Of a stretch of DNA of 25,795 nt, positions 20,721-25,795 are shown piece by piece; position 1 is the stretch's first letter, and the number at the start of each line of letters is the position of its first letter. The notes under the pieces were generated by a model. The model saw nothing but the letters and a program-made list of their open reading frames with translations. It was not told the DNA's origin and ran no database searches. Source of the stretch: a virus. The stretch spans positions 1-25,795 of IMG/VR virus record IMGVR_UViG_3300020084_000086; one strand, 5' to 3'. Both the position numbers and the translations under genes were made by a program.

Positions 20721-21383
20721 TTAATCGGCTGTTGCTGTCCGGACAACAAAGGTTCCCAATGCATTGGACACAGCACCCGTCAACACGAGGTTTGCAACCT
20801 GCGCCCCGGCATTCTTAGAACGTATCACCACCGCTGTTGCAGTCGCATTTGTCAGGGTCTGGGCATTGATTTTATAGGTACCTGCTACTGTTGGTTTGAA
20901 TTTCAGGATCACAGTGTTATTAGCCCTAAGAACGGTGGTGTTGCTGGCTAAAACCATTGCATTGCCCGAAATAGTATTCGCCAAGGTTAGCTTTAGTTTG
21001 CCGCTCCCAGACGAGAACGCTATTGAATGGTTAAACACGATGTAAACATTAGCTAACGCATTCCGTTTAATCGACGTACCAAATGTTGAATTAGACGACA
21101 CAAAAACCTGGACTAATTCTGGAAACCTGAGGCTAGTATTTGAGGCATAACCCTTATTGGCTCCAGTAGCCGGATTAGCGGCGACCACGACTTCGTCAAT
21201 GAGCCGGGCATTGCTGTGCATATCGGTTTTGTTTTGCCGGCGGACCCAACCGCTGTTCGTGAGGACGATATTGCGCTTTTGCCTTTGGCTTTCTGTATAT
21301 GGTACACCGCCAGCAAGTATGCCCGCGCGGGTGTTGGCGCCAGTTGCAGGTGCAGAATCTTTAGTGAATTTCCATAGTGGCAT
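20721..21383 (-). CDS. Probable virion structural or decoration protein, 220 aa
   Basis: The N-terminal part (VLTNSGWVRRQNKTDMHSNA, with a basic start MPLWKFTKDS) followed by repeated beta-rich Asn/Thr/Val/Ala stretches (NTTVLRANNTVILKFKPTVA) resembles capsid- or tail-associated proteins of marine T4-like phages, possibly with an immunoglobulin-like C-terminal domain. No cysteines. AAGGAG lies 5 nt before ATG 21383. Low charge and compositional likeness to the 20079-20477 protein suggest both are virion components. Exact role not recognised. Confidence 0.7.
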   Translation of the reverse strand: MPLWKFTKDSAPATGANTRAGILAGGVPYTESQRQKRNIVLTNSGWVRRQNKTDMHSNARLIDEVVVAANPATGANKGYASNTSLRFPELVQVFVSSNSTFGTSIKRNALANVYIVFNHSIAFSSGSGKLKLTLANTISGNAMVLASNTTVLRANNTVILKFKPTVAGTYKINAQTLTNATATAVVIRSKNAGAQVANLVLTGAVSNALGTFVVRTATAD

Positions 21384-21461
21384 GGGAGCTCCTTACTTTT
21401 CCGCTAGCCGCCTATCGGCCAGCTTACTCGACATAATATCGCATCACCACATATTTATAAT

Positions 21462-21953
21462 TTAAAAACCAAGCCGATGCAGCTTTTTTACCGTGTCAGA
21501 AACACCTGTATAAAGGATCGGCACACCACCGGCTGATGCCCATTCGGTTATATTTTTGCTATAATCATCGACTAAAACATTCGGTGTACCATTAGCTTGG
21601 GCAAATTGGCGTTTATCTTGCCTTTTTACCATATGGATATGGTTTTTAGAGATATTACCAAGGTGCTTTGCAATCCAAATATACTTTCCGCGGATACAGT
21701 GTTCTGCATCCCAGACAGCATAAGCGGTGAGGATGTGGGGCCTGAATTTATTAATGTACTGCCAAAGGTCCTGGCCACTTGCGGTCCATCCAAGTCCAGT
21801 CCAAAAATTTGGTGTTTGGCGGATTGTAGCAGCTTGTTGCGGTGTAATAAATCCTTCCCATCCTGCACCAAATAGCTTCCGGCAACCACCATCAAAATCA
21901 ACTAGAGTATTATCCATATCACAATAAATGGTACCTACGGTATCCTTTGGCAT
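21462..21953 (-). CDS. HAD-family 5'(3')-deoxyribonucleotidase-like protein
   Basis: 163 aa. HAD motif I is YCDMDNTLVDF, with nucleophile Asp12 and acid/base Asp14. Motif II Thr76 is in LTA, Lys110 or Lys114 is a candidate motif III residue, and motif IV is VLVDDY (Asp129/Asp130). The fold, size and WTGLGW/ILTAY segments fit the NT5C family (5'(3')-deoxyribonucleotidase) found in many phages, which dephosphorylates dNMPs. Together with dCMP deaminase and ribonucleotide reductase it may balance nucleotide pools. AGGA lies 9 nt before ATG 21953. Confidence 0.85.
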   Translation of the reverse strand: MPKDTVGTIYCDMDNTLVDFDGGCRKLFGAGWEGFITPQQAATIRQTPNFWTGLGWTASGQDLWQYINKFRPHILTAYAVWDAEHCIRGKYIWIAKHLGNISKNHIHMVKRQDKRQFAQANGTPNVLVDDYSKNITEWASAGGVPILYTGVSDTVKKLHRLGF

Positions 21954-21964
21954 AGCTGTTAATC

Positions 21965-23086
21965 CTAAGCCAAATGTCGTTCGCTAACTTTGGTTCTGTC
22001 TTTGAGTTCTGTCGGTTTCCTGGGTTCGATCTTACCGTCCTTGTTGACAGTGTAACTTGTATAACTTTGTGGCAGGCGCACAAGTTGCCCATTTTTTACT
22101 TCATGCGTAACAGCATTAGCACGTCCATAACGGCCTTTGCCATAACTACTCAATCCCATAAGCCGCGCTTGCCTGTCTGGTTCAGACTCTTGCTTGGGAG
22201 GTTTAATCATTGCAACTTCATCGAGCATTGGTTCCATATCGACGCGGTCTTTCTCACCAGATAACTTGATAGCTGTATTGGCAACTGAAACCTTGACACC
22301 ATTAACCGTTTGTTGCTTCTTCGGCGCCGGTGCATTAGAGGTGCTGGGTTCTGTAGTACCAGGGGTTGCAACTAATGGGCCCGGAGATTCCTTGACCTTT
22401 TTGGCCAAAAAAGGCTTCTTCTTAGCATTCTCAGTAAACGTATCACCAATTTTCTTTGTCGTTAACCCTAAACGGTAGCTTCCGCTGCCATGTTGCTTGT
22501 TTAACTCTTTCACTTTCTTCCACATATTGTGCTTACTACCTTTATCAATTATTTTTTTGCTAGAAGCATCAAAAACAACGTGAAGATCGGAGCGTCCCCA
22601 AGCAGGAATCCCAGTCCCCGCTTCACCAACCGGCTTTTCCTTGGCCCAAAAAGGCTTCTCATCAAACTTATCACCAATTTTATTTGTCGTAATACCTAAA
22701 CGGTAGCTTCCGTTTCCATGTTGCTTGTTTAACTCTTTCACTTTCTTCCACATATCATGCTTACTACCTTTATCAATTATTTTTCTAGAAGGATCAATAA
22801 GAGCATAGTATGTTGATTTTGAAAACGCTTCACCAACCGGCTTTTCTTTGGAAACTTTCTCAAGGCCGAGTAGTTGCTTGATCTTCTTCCAGCCTAAAGT
22901 TTCCTTATCAGGCACTGGTGCTTCTGCTTCGGTAATTCCGTGTGACTTTAAGGTTTCACGCGCCTGTTCAACCGAGGGCCCGCCTAATAGGGCTTTCATC
23001 GGATGCTTTACTGTATCCAAAGCTATTTTCAGCATATGGTATGTAGGAGGATCGTGTTTATAGTCTGATAAATTTTTAGATGGCAT
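21965..23086 (-). CDS. Unknown protein with a recent internal duplication
   Basis: 373 aa from ATG 23086, next to the preceding stop (TAATATG); more upstream frame lies only inside the previous gene. The N-terminus (MLKIALDTVKHPMKALLGGP, then SVEQARETLKSHG) resembles a segment found in large-phage proteins. Residues about 90-240 contain two copies of a module IIDKGSKHxMWKKVKELNKQ followed by HGxGSYRLG, each preceded by EKPVGEA. The rest is Lys/Pro/Ser-rich and probably disordered. Function unknown; the module looks like a small ligand- or peptide-binding domain. Confidence 0.75.
   Translation of the reverse strand: MPSKNLSDYKHDPPTYHMLKIALDTVKHPMKALLGGPSVEQARETLKSHGITEAEAPVPDKETLGWKKIKQLLGLEKVSKEKPVGEAFSKSTYYALIDPSRKIIDKGSKHDMWKKVKELNKQHGNGSYRLGITTNKIGDKFDEKPFWAKEKPVGEAGTGIPAWGRSDLHVVFDASSKKIIDKGSKHNMWKKVKELNKQHGSGSYRLGLTTKKIGDTFTENAKKKPFLAKKVKESPGPLVATPGTTEPSTSNAPAPKKQQTVNGVKVSVANTAIKLSGEKDRVDMEPMLDEVAMIKPPKQESEPDRQARLMGLSSYGKGRYGRANAVTHEVKNGQLVRLPQSYTSYTVNKDGKIEPRKPTELKDRTKVSERHLA
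22441..22556 (-). repeat. Intragenic direct repeat, copy 1 (116 bp)
   Basis: Aligns to 22669-22784 without gaps, 8 mismatches (about 93 %), spaced 228 bp (76 codons, in frame). It encodes the second protein copy of the duplicated module. Confidence 0.9.
22669..22784 (-). repeat. Intragenic direct repeat, copy 2 (116 bp)
   Basis: Partner of 22441-22556, encoding the first protein copy of the module. The high nucleotide identity marks a recent duplication. Confidence 0.9.
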
Positions 23087-23087
23087 A

Positions 23088-23924
23088 TTACACCCTGTGT
23101 CCTTGCAAGGCTCGCTTAATGCGGTTGAACAAATTAAGGGATACATCGTCCAAAGCAGCATCTGGATTTATGTCCCGGTCCGGGCATTTGCACCTGCCAA
23201 ATCTTTCTAAATCATCAAGCCTATCCTCAGAAAATTCAGTTACCTGGATATCATCAGATTGGCCCGGCGTGTCCTTAGCATACTTTTTCCTAATGGCATC
23301 GGTCCCAATAAAGTTAGTATTTTCTTCTTTTTTCATATTCTCACCAAGCCTCTTTTTTGTTTGAAGGTCCATACCTGCCCGTACCGCATGGTACATTTTA
23401 ATCATTAATGCCTTGGACATGGAGGGCGGGCATCCGCTAAAGAAATTTTCTTTATCACCAGCAGCAGCCCAAGCCCGCATTTTTGAAGCTGATATACCAG
23501 TAAGACCTTCGGCATCGGGGTCCCGCATACCAGCCGACTCTACAGCGATAGACTTAAAATGGTATGCCTGATTATTATATTTCCTGAGCAAATCCCGGAA
23601 TTCATTCACCCTATCGCTACCGACAACCATGACCACCCTATCATATCCTTTTGCATCAAGCCACTCCATGGCATCAAAAATAGTGCCCGCACCAGGAGCA
23701 AGCCGAATATCTACTGTACCCAAGTCGTCCCACACCGCCTTCGCAAAATATAACTTATCATGCGGACTCAGTGGATCTGTCCGTTTATGTTGCGTATAGC
23801 TCAGGAACAAAACCGGCTTAGTATGTTCTGCCTTACCATAATTTACTAATCTATCCACCAACTTAGCATGGCCAACTGTCGGTGGATTCAATCTTCCGTA
23901 TGAAAAAACAGCAGTTGCAGGCAT
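23088..23924 (-). CDS. Cytidylyltransferase-like nucleotidyltransferase (NMNAT/HxGH type)
   Basis: About 278 aa. Nucleotide-binding signature FSYGRLNPPTVGHAKL carries the TxGH variant of HxGH. VVMVVGSDRVNEF supplies the middle strand. ISASKMRAW provides the ISxSxxR phosphate-binding motif. The protein therefore transfers a nucleotidyl group, as NMN adenylyltransferase or CTP:phosphocholine-type enzymes do; the substrate is not determined. Phage T4 NadM-like enzymes serve NAD salvage. The C-terminal 80 residues are charged and unrecognised. An in-frame TTG (23939) with TGGA 5 nt upstream is an alternative start. Confidence 0.85.
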   Translation of the reverse strand: MPATAVFSYGRLNPPTVGHAKLVDRLVNYGKAEHTKPVLFLSYTQHKRTDPLSPHDKLYFAKAVWDDLGTVDIRLAPGAGTIFDAMEWLDAKGYDRVVMVVGSDRVNEFRDLLRKYNNQAYHFKSIAVESAGMRDPDAEGLTGISASKMRAWAAAGDKENFFSGCPPSMSKALMIKMYHAVRAGMDLQTKKRLGENMKKEENTNFIGTDAIRKKYAKDTPGQSDDIQVTEFSEDRLDDLERFGRCKCPDRDINPDAALDDVSLNLFNRIKRALQGHRV

Positions 23925-23981
23925 ATTATATTTAGCCAAACAGGTCCATTGTTAACTAGCCGGAATTATACAGTAGTCCAC

Positions 23982-24010
23982 TTGACAGGATCCTATTTTT
24001 ATGATATAAT
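23982..24010 (+). promoter_or_regulatory. Perfect consensus sigma70 promoter on the plus strand
   Basis: TTGACA (23982-23987), a 17 bp spacer, TATAAT (24005-24010): 12 of 12 matches, facing opposite to every gene in the window. It lies in a 124 bp gap (23925-24048). The expected transcript begins near 24017 and runs antisense into the exported-protein gene; no plus-strand gene follows closely (only an 11-codon ORF at about 24041). A candidate source of antisense or small RNA. Confidence 0.8.
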
Positions 24011-24048
24011 TCTGACTGCGCGTCGGTACGAAGTAGAAGTAATGCAGG

Positions 24049-24510
24049 TCATCCAGCATCATGTTTGGTCCATGTAAGAAATGGTAACCTTCCAAAAGGA
24101 TTATCATTGTAATTAATATAAATCGAAAGGTCCTTGCACAATCCATCACCCCTTTTATCAATATACAATGCATCAGGCTTATTATCTCCATCTACATCAA
24201 TTTCATAAAAAAGTGGCTTATAAGGATATTGATTAGGTAGAAATTCATTATTGTCAAAGCCCAGCATTGTAACTGAATAAATGACAAAATCGATTGCAGT
24301 ATCCCCAGTAAGATCGTATGCTTCAGCCGTCAATCCTTGAGGCATATTACGTTCTATGAGTAATGTAGGAACATGGTTAAAAGAGTCAGGGGTAATGCCA
24401 CACGAAAGGATTGGCATAGGAAATGGGCGGGCTGCTGGCGTAGGTAAACTGGTACCAATTAGGGTTAATATGATAAGTAGGAGTTGGAATCCGTACTTGA
24501 GTAGTACCAC
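24049..24510 (-). CDS. Predicted exported protein with Asp-rich loops
   Basis: 153 aa, start GTG 24510, chosen because AAAGG lies 9 nt upstream; the G of GTG is the last base of the preceding stop codon. A signal-peptide-like hydrophobic stretch (FQLLLIILTLIGTSLPTPA, about residues 8-26) precedes a polar domain. Two loops, DLTGDTAIDFVIY and DVDGDNKPDALYID, resemble calcium-binding FG-GAP or dockerin-like loops. ILSC after the hydrophobic segment is too far from it for a confident lipobox. An exported or membrane-anchored phage protein is unusual here. Function unknown. Confidence 0.7.
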   Translation of the reverse strand: MVLLKYGFQLLLIILTLIGTSLPTPAARPFPMPILSCGITPDSFNHVPTLLIERNMPQGLTAEAYDLTGDTAIDFVIYSVTMLGFDNNEFLPNQYPYKPLFYEIDVDGDNKPDALYIDKRGDGLCKDLSIYINYNDNPFGRLPFLTWTKHDAG

Positions 24511-25676
24511 TATCGCCAACCTTTCACGATATCAGGAGAAAAATTCGAGCGTGAGAATTCTAGCCGATCAACTAATTTCACCGCTTTTCCTATGCGGTCT
24601 ACTGCGACATACCCTTCTGGGTTTGCTACTTCATACCCCCGTGATGTTTGGTAAAACGTTTTCGTATTCGCTGTCAAATCAAGTTGCCGTATAAGGATAA
24701 GTTTGGCATTTGTAATCCAGGAAAGGAATTGGTAGCAAAGGATAAAGGTATTCAAACCTATGTTTGCAATGGTAGCAGCTACGTCGTGACCTTCAGCCAC
24801 AGCAGCATTAAGTAAGCCCCGTGCTAATTCGGTGGGATTCTTTAACCATTCACCACTCCGTACTTGCTGGTTATTGTAACGTGCGATAAATGCAACTGTT
24901 TTAACATTTTGGCCCAAGGCCCGCAATGCCGCCGATGGAATTTGGTTTAGGATTTTCCCCGCAGTACTAAGGGCAGCGCTGCATGCCGCTGTCATTTCGG
25001 ATGTCATAGTTGCGTATCCCGATAAGTCACGGTAAACCGCATCAACTTGGAACACCCTGTGTGAGGTACCTAAAAGCGATGTAATGTTGGCATTGTATGT
25101 GGCATTCAGTGTCTTGAGGTCTTGTCCTTTGTATTGTGTGTGCCATACCAATCCAATATCAGCTGCCATAATTTTAGCTGCTAAGGGCGAGTTAATGGGT
25201 ATGGCATAAACCAGGGTATTCGGATGGAATGCAATAAATGTTTCGCCGCCTATTGTAATTTCTTTAAGGGTGTCTTTCGTAAACAAGAGGTCGCCTTGGA
25301 CGGCGCCATCCTGTGGTGCAATCGGTTTCAAAACATCCAAGGCTAAGTGGAAGATTCCATTTAACCGTCCTTCGACCATCCTATCAATATCGCTATGGGT
25401 TTTATAGACAACCGGAACCTTATTAAACACACCCTTTTTGGCAACAAAAAATTTCTTGTCGGCCGGATCAATGCCCATCACAAATGATGGCGCTCCGTCC
25501 CATTTTACACTCAATTTTGTCCGTGAATCGCTATGCCCAGCCAGCATATCGCGGACGTCCCTGAGGTAATCAAAAATACGCCTGGCTCCAGGAATACCTT
25601 CAGAAAAGAGGAGGTCCTCGACATGCTCAAGGTGGGTATTTTTCGCTTCTGTAAGGTAGTGGATGAATGACTGCAT
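24510..25676 (-). CDS. DUF6267-like phage protein with ligase-style KxDG motif
   Basis: 388 aa from ATG 25676 (AAAGGGATAAT directly upstream). Related proteins are conserved in T4-like phages of aquatic bacteria, unassigned (DUF6267). The N-terminus HLEHVEDLLFSEGIPGARRI leads to LSVKWDGAPSFVMG, where Lys58-x-Asp60-Gly61 looks like motif I of the covalent nucleotidyltransferase (ligase/capping) superfamily. FVAKKGVFNK (77-86) and VQGDLLFT (126-133) may be later motifs. This is an inference; an alternative is a structural protein with no catalysis. It is the first gene behind promoter copy C. Confidence 0.75.
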   Translation of the reverse strand: MQSFIHYLTEAKNTHLEHVEDLLFSEGIPGARRIFDYLRDVRDMLAGHSDSRTKLSVKWDGAPSFVMGIDPADKKFFVAKKGVFNKVPVVYKTHSDIDRMVEGRLNGIFHLALDVLKPIAPQDGAVQGDLLFTKDTLKEITIGGETFIAFHPNTLVYAIPINSPLAAKIMAADIGLVWHTQYKGQDLKTLNATYNANITSLLGTSHRVFQVDAVYRDLSGYATMTSEMTAACSAALSTAGKILNQIPSAALRALGQNVKTVAFIARYNNQQVRSGEWLKNPTELARGLLNAAVAEGHDVAATIANIGLNTFILCYQFLSWITNAKLILIRQLDLTANTKTFYQTSRGYEVANPEGYVAVDRIGKAVKLVDRLEFSRSNFSPDIVKGWR

Positions 25677-25706
25677 ATTATCCCTTTCTTTGTTCATCAC
25701 CATAAT

Positions 25707-25735
25707 AGTATACCACAAAGCCAGGATTATAACAA
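25707..25735 (-). promoter_or_regulatory. Sigma70-type promoter, module copy C
   Basis: On the minus strand TTGTTA (25730-25735), 17 bp, TATACT (25707-25712). It drives the DUF6267-like gene and probably the genes below it. Start near 25700; the leader contains AAAGGG before ATG 25676. Confidence 0.85.
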
Positions 25736-25795
25736 GGATTAATATCCGCTTAACCGCGCAATTTTAAAGGGGTTTAATAAAATAACGCCAGCTTT
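25707..25795 (-). repeat. Promoter module, copy C (diverged, cut by window edge)
   Basis: Aligns with copies A and B over the promoter and upstream tract: GGTATACT after a shared spacer pattern, then the CCCCTTTAAAATTGCG block. It is less similar than A is to B (about three quarters identical by eye) and runs off the window end, so its length is unknown. Confidence 0.75.

Noticed and set aside
22043-22073. Plus-strand TTGACA with TATAAC nearby as a promoter
   Set aside because: The spacer is only 10 bp and the site is inside a coding region.
1-25795. tRNA genes and insertion sequences
   Set aside because: No cloverleaf-like sequence with a GTTCRANNC arm and acceptor pairing was noticed by eye, and no transposase or terminal inverted repeats were found. 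A weak tRNA could be missed without a covariance-model scan.

Overview
The window looks like about 26 kb of a large virulent tailed phage of the T4 superfamily. The gene set resembles myoviruses of aquatic bacteria (cyanophage- or pelagiphage-like), but the host cannot be read from the sequence. The diagnostic genes are a T4-type RNase H, a gp61-type primase, an ATP-dependent DNA ligase, a B12-dependent ribonucleotide reductase, a GIY-YIG protein, an AdoMet decarboxylase and virion-type proteins. Every credible gene lies on the minus strand, packed with ATGA, TAATG or longer stop/start overlaps. Nine sites match a bacterial sigma70 promoter with exactly 17 bp spacing, so transcription of these genes probably uses host RNA polymerase.

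Layout in plus coordinates (transcription runs right to left). 1-2.4 kb: a basic protein, two very small ORFs, a perfect consensus promoter and the WGR-type DNA ligase. 2.4-6.5 kb: an accessory zone of small unknown and zinc-binding proteins, with two copies of a 155 bp promoter module, an array of five 25 bp palindrome-bearing iterons, and a gp88-like cysteine-rich gene whose 3' end recurs downstream in three ordered fragments. 6.7-10.6 kb: a dCMP deaminase-like enzyme, two small membrane proteins, a MAF-like protein, a DUF6433-like protein, RNase H and a large unknown protein. 10.5-15.1 kb: a surface-sugar or modification island with a GT-B glycosyltransferase, AdoMet decarboxylase, a KpsC/S-like transferase, two GT-A transferases and a methyltransferase. 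15.1-18.9 kb: GIY-YIG protein, zinc ribbon, class II ribonucleotide reductase and primase. 19.0-21.4 kb: conserved T4-like unknowns and two probable virion proteins, with two small ORFs between them. 21.5-25.8 kb: a HAD nucleotidase, a protein with an internal duplication, a nucleotidyltransferase, a predicted exported protein and a DUF6267-like protein with a ligase-style KxDG motif, preceded by a third copy of the promoter module.

Possible cooperation: ribonucleotide reductase, dCMP deaminase and 5' nucleotidase adjust deoxynucleotide pools. Primase, RNase H and ligase make, remove and seal lagging-strand primers. The glycosyltransferases probably modify the virion, the phage DNA or the host envelope. 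The least expected observations are the fragmented gene tail at 3.2-3.9 kb, the iteron array at 5.0-5.15 kb, two promoters that would give leaderless mRNAs, a perfect consensus promoter facing against all genes at 24.0 kb, and a glycosyltransferase whose conserved N-terminus requires a non-ATG start.
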